A stretch of DNA of 37,174 nucleotides from Bacteroidales bacterium (lineage in GTDB: Bacteria > Bacteroidota > Bacteroidia > Bacteroidales > Muribaculaceae): contig JAJBUH010000069.1 of the NCBI GenBank assembly GCA_020860445.1, forward strand, positions 1-37,174, in the 5' to 3' direction. A program made the translations under genes and the position numbers. Below the pieces are notes generated by a model, which saw nothing but the letters and a program-made list of their open reading frames with translations, made no database searches and was not told the DNA's origin. This document shows positions 16,119-24,594 of this stretch, piece by piece. The number at the start of each line of letters is the position of its first letter. Within the stretch, counting starts at the first letter, position 1.

Positions 16119-16871
16119 ATGGTTCGACAGACTGATATAATACAATACGCAAAATCCCATCCGAGATTCTCTCCTAAGGAGATGCTGGATGATTTTAGCC
16201 AAAATGGCATTGATGCATCACGCAATGCTGTGTTGGTCAGTTTGAATCGTTTGGTTAAGAACGGTGTCTTAAAGAAAGAGGGGCGAGGAATTTATGCTTT
16301 AGCAAAGGAGGGTTCAATCCCATTCTCTCCCTATTTTGATCAAGAGATGGAGGCGTTAGATACCCAATTGATAACGGCTTTTCCTTTTCTAAAATTCTGT
16401 ATATGGAATAGCTTAGACATTAATCGTTTTTCACATCATGTATTGAATAATAATATAATTTGGATTGACGTTGAGAAGGATGGCACAGACGCTATCTTTA
16501 GCGAACTCATAAATTCCAACCTTAAACGAAGAGTATTCTTAAGACCAGATGAACTGGAGTATGAGCGTTATGTAAATGACACTCCTGCCATTGTGATTCG
16601 TGCTTTAATTAGCCAAGCTCCATTGACCCTTAATGCCAAAGGACAATATCTTACTACTATAGAAAAAATTCTGGTAGATGTTACCAAGGGCCCTGATTTC
16701 CCTGCCTTACATGGTTTAGACATTTTACGTTTCTTTCGTAATGCCCATGAAGTATGTGCCGTCAACCAAGCCAAACTTCTTCGTTATGCGGGGCGCAGAG
16801 GTACCGTTGAGGAGATTAAGGGGATATTAAATGATATGAACAATATAGAAGATTATGATACATACAGATAG
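16119..16871 (+). CDS. AbiEi-like antitoxin (winged-helix)
   Basis: 250 residues. Residues about 1-70 form a winged-helix region (FSPKEMLDDFSQNGI, VLVSLNRLVKNGVLKKEGRGIYAL); the C-terminal part resembles the AbiEi antitoxin domain (YLTTIEKILVDVT, LRYAGRRGTVEEI). In type IV AbiE systems the antitoxin represses the operon and counters the nucleotidyltransferase toxin without forming a stable complex with it. The next gene begins within its last 17 bases, so the two are translationally coupled. The block 16.0-18.5 kb looks more AT-rich by eye than its neighbours, consistent with acquisition by transfer. Confidence 0.78.
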   Translation: MVRQTDIIQYAKSHPRFSPKEMLDDFSQNGIDASRNAVLVSLNRLVKNGVLKKEGRGIYALAKEGSIPFSPYFDQEMEALDTQLITAFPFLKFCIWNSLDINRFSHHVLNNNIIWIDVEKDGTDAIFSELINSNLKRRVFLRPDELEYERYVNDTPAIVIRALISQAPLTLNAKGQYLTTIEKILVDVTKGPDFPALHGLDILRFFRNAHEVCAVNQAKLLRYAGRRGTVEEIKGILNDMNNIEDYDTYR

Positions 16872-17925
16872 CCGTTCTCTGGAATGGATAAATCATATAG
16901 CTATTCTTTATCCAACCCTTAATAAATCCTTAATAGAAAAGACAATACGTGCATTCTCCCTCTTGGAATCCCTTGTGCGTTCTGGTTGTCCCCTGTGTTT
17001 CAAGGGAGGTACCGCGACGATGCTTCACCTCAATAGTAGTCGACGGTTGTCTATAGATATAGATATCATTTGTCCTCCAGGGACTGAGATTACTCAATAT
17101 GTCCATAGATTTGCAGAGGAATATGGCTTCACTGACATACAGTTGAACGAACGACGTTCTATCCATAACGTTCCCAAGTCGCACGCTAAGTTTTTCTATG
17201 AAGTCAGTTATGTCACAAACTCAAACACAGATAAAATCCTACTTGATGTGTTGTTTGAGGAGTTGCATTATTCGGAGGTGGTGAAGTTACCGATCCAAAG
17301 CCCTTTTCTCAAGGTTTTTGGGCAAGAGGTAATGGTTGATGTTCCCTCTATATATGATATCCTTGGGGACAAACTCACTGCATTTGCTCCTCATACCACT
17401 GGGGTGCCTTTTGACAAAGGCATGCGTGATTGCTCGGGGGATGTTATCAAACAGATGTTTGACATTTCATCTCTTTTCGACATTATAGATAATATGGAGC
17501 CGGTAGCTAAGACTTTTCACAAATTTGTTCTTGTTGGGCTTGGGTATCGAGGCAAGACAGATATGGGAGAAGATGATGTGCTTCGTGATGCCATTGATAC
17601 AGCATTGTGTCTTTGTCTTCGCGGTGTATACAAACCAGAAATGTTTATGCGTTTGAAAGATGGAGTTAAACGCTTGTATAATACTATCCATTGTTGTAAA
17701 TACTCATTGGAATATGCAATAGTCGATGCTGCTAAAGCGGCTTACTGCGCTGCACTTATTCTACGGAAGCAGAAGGATATAGTACGTTATAGTCCACTTT
17801 TAAATACAACATTGATTAAAGTCAATATTGGGTCCCTTCTGCCAAGCAAACTGAACAAACTTAAAAAGACCCATCCTGAAGCGTTCTTCTACTGGTCAAA
17901 AGTGGAGGAACTTCTAAGCTCATGA
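16855..17925 (+). CDS. AbiEii-like nucleotidyltransferase toxin (DUF1814)
   Basis: 356 residues. The polymerase-beta-type nucleotidyltransferase signature is clear: FKGGTATMLHL (49-59) followed by RRLSIDIDII (63-72), with metal-binding aspartates at 68 and 70. A conserved middle stretch (PSIYDILGDKLTAFAPHTTGV) and DISSLFDII match the AbiEii/AbiGii family. Such toxins add nucleotides to tRNA 3' ends and stall growth, giving phage abortive infection; that activity is inferred from the family. It overlaps the antitoxin gene by 17 bases. All key residues are present, so this module looks functional, unlike the MntA/HepT relic at 8.2-8.75 kb. Confidence 0.85.
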   Translation: MIHTDSRSLEWINHIAILYPTLNKSLIEKTIRAFSLLESLVRSGCPLCFKGGTATMLHLNSSRRLSIDIDIICPPGTEITQYVHRFAEEYGFTDIQLNERRSIHNVPKSHAKFFYEVSYVTNSNTDKILLDVLFEELHYSEVVKLPIQSPFLKVFGQEVMVDVPSIYDILGDKLTAFAPHTTGVPFDKGMRDCSGDVIKQMFDISSLFDIIDNMEPVAKTFHKFVLVGLGYRGKTDMGEDDVLRDAIDTALCLCLRGVYKPEMFMRLKDGVKRLYNTIHCCKYSLEYAIVDAAKAAYCAALILRKQKDIVRYSPLLNTTLIKVNIGSLLPSKLNKLKKTHPEAFFYWSKVEELLSS

Positions 17926-17998
17926 TTACTAATACTTATCTGACCCAGTACTAACAATTTTCTTTCCAAGAGAACTAACTTTATCCAATAAAAATCCT

Positions 17999-18006
17999 TA
18001 TCTTTG
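17999..18006 (+). promoter_or_regulatory. -7 element upstream of the 159-residue gene
   Basis: TATCTTTG, a full match, 17 bases before the ATG at 18023. The gene may therefore be transcribed on its own rather than from the AbiE promoter. Confidence 0.5.
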
Positions 18007-18022
18007 CTTCAGAGAAGAGAAC

Positions 18023-18502
18023 ATGATGAAAATGATTGCAACTGCCTTAGATTCCATCAGAGAGGTCAATATCAAGGCCAGGAAGATATTGTTAAAGGAA
18101 ATACAAGAAAATCCTCCTAAGGGTTGGGAGGGACTAGTAGTCAATACGCGCATAGGACTACCTGCGCCTAATGCCCCTCTATATAGGGAATTGTTTTATT
18201 GGGTACATATTACCGAGAAGAATGATTCTATAAAAGTTTATTGGATAAATCTTTTTGCCGAGGTCTTGGATACGCAATCCGGCAATCTCCATACCGTGCC
18301 CAATGTGATACAATTATGTAAGAATGTGAAGTATCAGAATGGCCGCTACGGTCTCAATCTCCAGGCCGATAATCGCCAATGGATCATCCAATCCCATAGA
18401 AATACCAAACTGGCATCTCTAAAGGTAGATGACCTCTTAGACAATCCCGCCGCTGCTCATCAGGTATTGGAGGAATTTTTAGAATTCATTGGTCACAAAT
18501 AA
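18023..18502 (+). CDS. Uncharacterised 159-residue protein
   Basis: I do not recognise the family. The protein is soluble, with no signal peptide or membrane segment. It has a basic N-terminal helix (IREVNIKARKILLKEIQEN), a beta-rich middle (GLVVNTRIGLP, FYWVHITEKNDSIKVYWINLFAEVL) and a C-terminal helix (AAHQVLEEFLEFIGHK). Start ATG 18023 (a second ATG follows at once). It lies 98 bases after the AbiEii-like toxin on the same strand and ends 21 bases before the end of the convergent GmrSD-like gene. It could be an accessory of either; that is only position-based. Confidence 0.65.
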   Translation: MMKMIATALDSIREVNIKARKILLKEIQENPPKGWEGLVVNTRIGLPAPNAPLYRELFYWVHITEKNDSIKVYWINLFAEVLDTQSGNLHTVPNVIQLCKNVKYQNGRYGLNLQADNRQWIIQSHRNTKLASLKVDDLLDNPAAAHQVLEEFLEFIGHK

Positions 18503-18522
18503 TCCATTATAATTTCTATGGA

Positions 18523-20169
18523 CTATTTGATGCCGTAGTAGAGTTTGAGGTTTTTGAGGGTGAGGTTGTAGTTGTCGACGATGGATTGGGCGGTCCAGGT
18601 GTTGCCGGCGAAGACGCAGACACTGTGGAGGAGGTTTCGGCTCTCGAAGACGCCCATGTCGCCTGGTGCGAGAAACATCATCTTCTTTTCCTCAAATCCC
18701 GCATTGCCAAATCGGGCATTGTTCTGGCCGTAGAGCAACACCAGATTGCCGATGCAATGCTCCGACAGCTGCACTCCGTCGAGATTGACAATGTCATCGC
18801 GGTGCAGGAAAGAAGGGTCAGAGTCCAACTTATGGCGCGAGATATGCAGCTCGTTGTCATTGCCGTCAAAGATGCGCCCATCGGGATTGCGATGCCACAC
18901 CTTTGACTTGGAATAGATATGTTCGAGCGAACGGTTATTCCAAATCCTGAAGTCAAACCTGCGGCCCAATTTGATATCCTCATCGATGTTGAGACGCAGC
19001 AACAGGTTGAAAGCTTCCTTCTTGGCCTCGCTATGGTACACGTCAGCCATCGAGAGGGTAGCCAGCATATCGTCAAACTTCGCCGATTCGGGTTGCCCAG
19101 AGAGAATCTCTTCAATGCTCATACCCAAGAACGACAACTTGTAATACCGCTCCAGTGCTTCATCGTTGATCTCCATCGTGATGAAATACAGATGCAGAAA
19201 GTCGAACTGCGCCTGAGGCTCTTGCAACAGCAAGATAGCCTTGATGCGATTGTAGGCAACAGTATCGGCATAAGCCTCCTCAAACCGCTTCTGAGTACGG
19301 CGCAACTTGCTGAAGAAATGCTTGGCGGCATGGTATGGTTCTGGTGCCTCGGCCTCGATAGCTACCCTGAACTCATCATAGGTAAGAGGAGTGGTGCAAT
19401 CTGACCCACGACTGCGCAGGCCTAACCTGAGCAGCAAGTCCAAGGGGTCTTTGGCCGTAGTGCCGAAATATGTGCGCACTGCCGGCGCGTTCCACCAGCG
19501 CAGCCAACTCTCCCATTCCGAGGCGTAGCGCGACCGCAATGCATTCAGGTCCCAATCTGTGGCATAAGGCTGCTTAGGGTCAGATGCCATGCGCATCAGG
19601 TCAGCTTTGATTACATCGCAGGGATTCATCACCGATTTGGTGGCATTTAGCATCTGATAGGCGCCGATGCTCATGTCTGGCTCTGGCAACTCGATGTATA
19701 GAAAGATAATCTTGTCAAGCAGGTCATCCACCGAATATTTCGGCGCTGCTTGCGTTATGGCTTTAAGCGAAAGGCGAAAATAATAGACATCTTGTGATGA
19801 TGGGTCGTCAATCTTTTCATCCCTTGCCGCAAGCCAAGCCTCAGCGCTTGGTCGGCAGTCATATTTAATCTTGAAATATTGCTTTGCGGGGTCTAAATGC
19901 AGGAGCAAAAGATACAGAAAAGTCAGCCTTTGCTGCCCATCCACCACGTCAAATCCGCCATCAGTGCGCCGCGACAGGGTTATGCCTTGCAAGAATAGTT
20001 CCTCGCCAGCCTCAAAAGCTTTGCTGATGTTGGCCAACAACTTAGTAGCGGAATTCTTAGAACCGCGTTTTTGCTGTCCCCAGATGTATCGTCTCTGATA
20101 ATCGGGGATACGAAATTCGCCACCGGCGTGGTCGATTATTTGGCGTAAGGAAAGTCTGGCGGAAGGCAT
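18523..20169 (-). CDS. GmrSD-like DUF262/DUF1524 protein
   Basis: 548 residues with both halves of the GmrSD architecture. N-terminal DUF262: IPDYQRRYIWG (21-31), VVDGQQRLTFLYLL (DGQQR 77-81), NATKSVMNPCDVIKADLM (about 175-192). C-terminal DUF1524/HNH-type nuclease: SLEHIYSKS with H417, then SEHCIGNLVLLYGQNNARFGN with H471, N475 and N489. GmrSD enzymes are nucleotide-dependent type IV restriction endonucleases that cut modified phage DNA; related proteins serve other defence systems. The motif set looks complete. ATG at 20169; it is convergent with the 159-residue gene. Confidence 0.85.
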   Translation of the reverse strand: MPSARLSLRQIIDHAGGEFRIPDYQRRYIWGQQKRGSKNSATKLLANISKAFEAGEELFLQGITLSRRTDGGFDVVDGQQRLTFLYLLLLHLDPAKQYFKIKYDCRPSAEAWLAARDEKIDDPSSQDVYYFRLSLKAITQAAPKYSVDDLLDKIIFLYIELPEPDMSIGAYQMLNATKSVMNPCDVIKADLMRMASDPKQPYATDWDLNALRSRYASEWESWLRWWNAPAVRTYFGTTAKDPLDLLLRLGLRSRGSDCTTPLTYDEFRVAIEAEAPEPYHAAKHFFSKLRRTQKRFEEAYADTVAYNRIKAILLLQEPQAQFDFLHLYFITMEINDEALERYYKLSFLGMSIEEILSGQPESAKFDDMLATLSMADVYHSEAKKEAFNLLLRLNIDEDIKLGRRFDFRIWNNRSLEHIYSKSKVWHRNPDGRIFDGNDNELHISRHKLDSDPSFLHRDDIVNLDGVQLSEHCIGNLVLLYGQNNARFGNAGFEEKKMMFLAPGDMGVFESRNLLHSVCVFAGNTWTAQSIVDNYNLTLKNLKLYYGIK

Positions 20170-20173
20170 GGAT

Positions 20174-20255
20174 AGTTATGAGTTATGAGTTATGAGTTAT
20201 GAGTGAAAAGTGAAAAGTGAAAAATGAAAAATGGGATGGGGCATTTTTCATTTTT
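20174..20255. terminator. Short tandem repeats and A/T hairpin after ygiQ
   Basis: AGTTATG occurs four times in tandem (20174-20201), then AAAAATGAAAAATG (20220-20233) pairs perfectly with 20242-20255 around an 8-base loop. On the minus strand the hairpin lies just after the YgiQ stop and is followed by T-rich sequence, so it probably ends that transcript. Confidence 0.55.
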
Positions 20256-20260
20256 CATTC

Positions 20261-22213
20261 TTAATTTTTCATTTGATGGGGGAATAGGCGAGCAATTAGG
20301 TCGGGGCGGTGGAGACGGCGCAGCGAGGAGATGATGTCTTGCCGGTAGGTTTTGTCGTACCAGAAGAAATACTTGCGCTGGGCCAACTTCTCGGCCTGGG
20401 TAGTGGCGGTGAAAATTTTTTCACCGGTATAGGGATGGTAGCCAGTGTAGTAAATCTCAGTGGCCACAGTCATCGGGGTGGGAGTGAAATCTTGCACCTG
20501 CTCAAGATGGAAGTTGAGGCTCTTAGTCTCAGCTGCCAATTCGGCCATATCCACCTCGCGGCATCCGGGATGGCTGGAGATGAAGTAGGGAATCAGCTGC
20601 TGATTGAGATGGTACTTGGCATTGGTGCGGTCAAACAGGTCCTTGAACTGATGGAAGAGTTTGAAGCATGGTTTGCGCATCACATTCAACACCTGGTCAG
20701 AGGTATGCTCTGGGGCAACCTTAAGGCGCCCGGAGACATGGTGGGCAATCAGCTCTTCGTTGTACTGCGCATTGGTGCGGTCAACATCTGGGTCGCCAGT
20801 GCGGTGCATCGACAGGTCGTAGCGCACGCCGCTGCCCACAAACGACTTCTTCACCTCGGGCAGAGCATCTACGGCGTGGTAGATGTCGAGCAGCGCCGAA
20901 TGGTCGGTGTTGAGGTTCTTGCAAGGCGAGGGGTGCAGACAAGATGGCCGCATACACTTGGCGCAAATGCTTTTGTCTTTACCTCCCATGGCATACATAT
21001 TGGCCGAGGGACCTCCCAAGTCGCTGATGTAGCCCTTGAAATCGGGCATCTGGGTCACCTGTTTCACCTCGCGCATAATCGAATCCTTGGAGCGCGAAGC
21101 GATGAACTTGCCCTGATGGGCCGAGATTGTGCAGAAGGCACAACCGCCAAAGCAGCCGCGATGCAAATTCACTGAGTGGCGAATCATCTCATAAGCCGGG
21201 ATGCGTTTGCCCTTATAGCGCGGGTGGGGGAGACGAGTATAAGGCAAGTCAAATGCGGCATCAATTTCGCCTTGGGTCATGGCCGGCAGCATCGGATTGG
21301 CCTTGACCACTTTGTTGCCCCAGGCTTGCCACAGCGTAGCTCCGCCATTGAGGCGATTGCTCTGCTGCTCGATATGCTTGAAATTGGCCGACTGTTTGCG
21401 TTTGTCCCTTTGACATTCCTCCCACGAGCTAAGCACAATATCGGTATCGGTGCTCTCGGTTGGCATTTCCGATTTGGGACGCAGTACCACCGACTGCCGT
21501 AGGTCGGTTATAGCGGCTATCTTTTTGCCATCGCTGAGGCGCCGGGCCAATTCTACAATCGTGCGCTCGCCCATGCCATAGAGGATCATATCCACTGGGG
21601 CGTCGGTTATGATTGATGGGCGCAGTCGATCTTGCCAATAGTCGTAGTGCGAGAATCGGCGCAGCGAGGCCTCGATGCCTCCAGCAATGATGGGGGTATC
21701 AGGAAATAAATCGCGCAATATCTTTGAGTAGACGATTGTGGGATAGTCGGGGCGCATTCCGGGTCGTGCGTCAGGAGTATATGGGTCATCGCTGCGACGG
21801 CGACGATTGGCAGTATAGTGGTTGACCATCGAATCCATAGCGCCGGCTGAAACGCCGAAGAAGAGCCTCGGTGCGCCGAATTTCTTGAAATCCCTGAGAT
21901 CATCGCGCCAGTTGGGCTGCGGCACTATCGCTACGCGATAACCAGTCGCTTGGAGCGACCGGCCAATCACAGCGGCGGCAAACGATGGATGGTCGACATA
22001 AGCATCGCCTGTGAAAATCACCACATCCACATAGTCCCAACCCAGTGCCTCCATCTCCTTGACCGAGGTGGGCAGATAGTCAGTGACCGGCGGATACTTG
22101 ATCATCGCCGATTGCTTGAGCTGCTGATTGGGTGCTCCCTCCTTGGGCTTATGGCCCTTGGCTGGATTGCCCTTAGCTGCTTCCTTGGCTGGGATATGTG
22201 ACTTTTCCTTCAT
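20261..22213 (-). CDS. YgiQ family radical SAM protein
   Basis: 650 residues from the ATG at 22213 (a GTG one codon upstream is the alternative). Radical SAM cysteines form the CFGGCAFC motif (C354, C358, C361), preceded by HSVNLHRG. Other family marks are MEALGWDYVDVVIFTGD, IIAGGIEASLRRFSHYDYW, the YISDLGGPSANMY segment, a cysteine cluster (CAKCMRPSCLHPSPC) that may hold a second cluster, and VAPEHTSDQVLNVMRKP. The reaction is unknown. An N-terminal lysine-rich stretch of about 37 residues precedes the usual start (MIKYPPVTDYLPTS, ATG near 22105), so the natural start may lie there. It follows uvrB by 35 bases in the same direction, probably one transcript. Confidence 0.9.
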   Translation of the reverse strand: MKEKSHIPAKEAAKGNPAKGHKPKEGAPNQQLKQSAMIKYPPVTDYLPTSVKEMEALGWDYVDVVIFTGDAYVDHPSFAAAVIGRSLQATGYRVAIVPQPNWRDDLRDFKKFGAPRLFFGVSAGAMDSMVNHYTANRRRRSDDPYTPDARPGMRPDYPTIVYSKILRDLFPDTPIIAGGIEASLRRFSHYDYWQDRLRPSIITDAPVDMILYGMGERTIVELARRLSDGKKIAAITDLRQSVVLRPKSEMPTESTDTDIVLSSWEECQRDKRKQSANFKHIEQQSNRLNGGATLWQAWGNKVVKANPMLPAMTQGEIDAAFDLPYTRLPHPRYKGKRIPAYEMIRHSVNLHRGCFGGCAFCTISAHQGKFIASRSKDSIMREVKQVTQMPDFKGYISDLGGPSANMYAMGGKDKSICAKCMRPSCLHPSPCKNLNTDHSALLDIYHAVDALPEVKKSFVGSGVRYDLSMHRTGDPDVDRTNAQYNEELIAHHVSGRLKVAPEHTSDQVLNVMRKPCFKLFHQFKDLFDRTNAKYHLNQQLIPYFISSHPGCREVDMAELAAETKSLNFHLEQVQDFTPTPMTVATEIYYTGYHPYTGEKIFTATTQAEKLAQRKYFFWYDKTYRQDIISSLRRLHRPDLIARLFPHQMKN

Positions 22214-22248
22214 CACTTACTCATTACTTATTACTCGTTACTTATTAC

Positions 22249-24354
22249 TCATCCTTTCATTTTTTCGAGTTTCTGCTCGATTTTGATGATTTCATCTCTC
22301 AAGCGCGCCGCTTCCATAAACTCCATATCCTTGGCGGCTTTGAGCATCTCGGCGCGTAGCTGTTCGGCATGTTTAGTGAGTTGCTCTTTGTTCATGTATC
22401 CGATCACGGGGTCGGCAGCGATGTCGACCTTAGGTTCGAACTCATAGTCATAGTTGCCACCCTTGCGTGAAGTGCGCTTTTCGCGCACCTTGTCGCGAGC
22501 ATTGACCTGTTTGCGTCCTCGAGCCACTTTCTGCACATTCTCGAAGTCATCTTCAATCTCATCGAGGCCGATTATTGCGTTTCTGGCTTTAATGATAGCG
22601 GTGGGGGTGATGCCATGCTCTTCGTTGTATTTCATTTGCAGGGCGCGGCGCCGCTCTGTCTCATCGATGGTCAGCTGCATCGAATCAGTAATCTTGTCGG
22701 CGTACATTATCACCTCGCCATTGATGTTGCGGGCAGCGCGGCCCACAGTCTGTGTGAGCGAGCGATGGCTGCGCAGAAATCCTTCCTTATCGGCATCGAG
22801 GATGGCTACCAGCGACACCTCGGGCAGGTCGAGGCCCTCGCGCAGCAGGTTCACGCCCACCAGCACATCATAAGTGCCAGCCCTCAGGTCATCAAGGATT
22901 TTGATGCGGTCCATCGTATCCACATCGCTATGTATGTAGGCAGTAGAGATGCCCATCTTGATGAGGTAAGCGTTGAGTTCCTCGGCCATGCGTTTGGTGA
23001 GGGTAGTTACCAGTGTGCGTTCGCCGCGCTCTATTCTGAGTTGGATTTCCTCAATCAGGTTGTCGATCTGATTGATTGATGGGCGTACGGTGATTTTCGG
23101 GTCAAGCAGCCCGGTGGGACGTATCAGTTGCTCTACCACCACGCCCTCGCTGCGCTGTAACTCATAGTCGGCCGGTGTAGCGCTCACATATATTGTCTGG
23201 GGCGTTAGGCTTTCATACTCCTCAAATTTGAGTGGTCTGTTATCGATTGCAGCAGGCAGGCGGAAACCGTATTCCACCAGGTTCATTTTGCGCGAGATGT
23301 CACCGCCATACATAGCGCGGATTTGCGGTATGGTGACATGGCTCTCGTCTATGATTGTCAAGAAATCCTTGGGGAAATAATCGAGCAGACAGAATGGGCG
23401 CGAGCCTGGCTGCCGACCATCGAAATAGCGGCTGTAATTCTCTATGCCGGAGCAATATCCCACCTCCTTGATCATCTCCAAGTCGTAGGTCACGCGCTCA
23501 TATAGGCGCTTGGCCTCGAGTTCTTTGCCCTCTTTGTTGAAAAATTCTACCCTCTCGCCCAGGTCTATCTGAATCTGGGCCACAGCCGAGGCTTGTCGGG
23601 CGGGGGTGGTGACGAAGATGTTGGCAGGGAAAATGTTGAACGAGTCATGCCTGCCGAGCGACACATTGTCCTCGGGATGCAGCGTGGCAATGGATTCAAT
23701 CTCATCGCCCCAGAATACTACGCGCAGGATAATCTCCTCGTAGGCGAGTCGGATATCCACCGTGTCCCCTTTGGCTCGGAAATTGCCGCGCTGCAGGTCC
23801 AGTTCGTTGCGCGAATACAGGGCATTGACGAGGCGGCGCAAGAAGTCATTGCGGGAGATTTTCTGGCCCACATGGATTGGAACCACGCTGGCGTGGAAAT
23901 CCTCGGGATTGCCGATGCCGTAGAGACATGACACTGATGAGACCACGATTACGTCTCGGCGCCCCGACAGCAGAGCCGAAGTGGTGGCAAGACGCAGCTT
24001 GTCAATCTCGTCATTGATCATCAGGTCTTTTTCGATATACTTGTCGACCGATGGTATGTATGCCTCGGGCTGGTAATAGTCGTAGTATGACACGAAATAT
24101 TGCACCGAATTCTGCGGAAAAAAATTCTTGAATTCGCTGTACAGCTGCGCGGCGAGTGTCTTGTTGTGGCTCAGCACCAGGGTAGGACGGTTGACCGCTG
24201 CTACCACGTTGGCCATTGTGAATGTTTTGCCCGAGCCGGTGACGCCGAGCAGCGTCTGAGCGGGAGCCCCCTCGTTGACTCCCTCAACGAGTTGGGCTAT
24301 TGCTTGCGGTTGGTCGCCGGTGGGCTTGTATGTCGAATCTAACTTGAAATCCAT
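22249..24354 (-). CDS. uvrB: Excinuclease ABC subunit B
   Basis: 701 residues, normal for UvrB. It is the damage-verifying helicase-like subunit of nucleotide excision repair, loaded on DNA by UvrA and recruiting UvrC. Visible features: Walker A GVTGSGKT (37-44), the damage-contacting beta-hairpin YYDYYQPEAYIP, the DESH box, RPTGLLDP, helicase motifs V/VI (LLREGLDLPEVSLVAILDAD, QTVGRAARN) and a C-terminal UVR motif for UvrC binding (EFMEAARLRDEI). I chose ATG 24354 (MDFKLDSTYKPTGDQPQAI), because the 33 codons further upstream are not conserved family sequence and overlap the promoter. Confidence 0.97.
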   Translation of the reverse strand: MDFKLDSTYKPTGDQPQAIAQLVEGVNEGAPAQTLLGVTGSGKTFTMANVVAAVNRPTLVLSHNKTLAAQLYSEFKNFFPQNSVQYFVSYYDYYQPEAYIPSVDKYIEKDLMINDEIDKLRLATTSALLSGRRDVIVVSSVSCLYGIGNPEDFHASVVPIHVGQKISRNDFLRRLVNALYSRNELDLQRGNFRAKGDTVDIRLAYEEIILRVVFWGDEIESIATLHPEDNVSLGRHDSFNIFPANIFVTTPARQASAVAQIQIDLGERVEFFNKEGKELEAKRLYERVTYDLEMIKEVGYCSGIENYSRYFDGRQPGSRPFCLLDYFPKDFLTIIDESHVTIPQIRAMYGGDISRKMNLVEYGFRLPAAIDNRPLKFEEYESLTPQTIYVSATPADYELQRSEGVVVEQLIRPTGLLDPKITVRPSINQIDNLIEEIQLRIERGERTLVTTLTKRMAEELNAYLIKMGISTAYIHSDVDTMDRIKILDDLRAGTYDVLVGVNLLREGLDLPEVSLVAILDADKEGFLRSHRSLTQTVGRAARNINGEVIMYADKITDSMQLTIDETERRRALQMKYNEEHGITPTAIIKARNAIIGLDEIEDDFENVQKVARGRKQVNARDKVREKRTSRKGGNYDYEFEPKVDIAADPVIGYMNKEQLTKHAEQLRAEMLKAAKDMEFMEAARLRDEIIKIEQKLEKMKG

Positions 24355-24422
24355 AAAGCTAATTTCCTCACTTTTTAAACAAAGGACACGCCCGGATGTT
24401 TCGGTTGGGTCCAAAGCAACCA

Positions 24423-24454
24423 CAAAATTAGCAATTTTGACTGATTTTTCCAAG
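24423..24454 (-). promoter_or_regulatory. Promoter of uvrB
   Basis: Minus strand: CTTG (24451-24454), 20 bases, TAATTTTG (24423-24430). The ATG is about 68 bases downstream. I see no SOS-box-like palindrome, but the Bacteroidetes LexA site is poorly defined. Confidence 0.55.
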
Positions 24455-24515
24455 AGTGTGGAATCTCAAACCACACAAAATAGCAAAATTATTTCCTAAA
24501 TTCATATTTAATGAG

Positions 24516-24523
24516 TAAATTTG
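24516..24523 (+). promoter_or_regulatory. -7 element of the PEP-synthase-like gene
   Basis: TAAATTTG, a full match; TTTC (24492-24495) stands 20 bases upstream as a weak -33. The ATG at 24595 leaves a leader of about 65 bases. It heads the five-gene run to 33545. Confidence 0.5.
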
Positions 24524-24594
24524 CACGGATAAAAAACTTATGTAGTAAAAAAGAGCGCGGTGCACTGCGGTCACTAAGCGCCACCCTATAGCAA

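Noticed and set aside
20309-21175. 288-codon plus-strand ORF
   Set aside because: Antisense shadow of the YgiQ gene, including the region coding the radical SAM cysteines.
24355-24453. Longer UvrB start
   Set aside because: The extra 33 residues are not family sequence and would cover the promoter; the ATG at 24354 gives the standard N-terminus.
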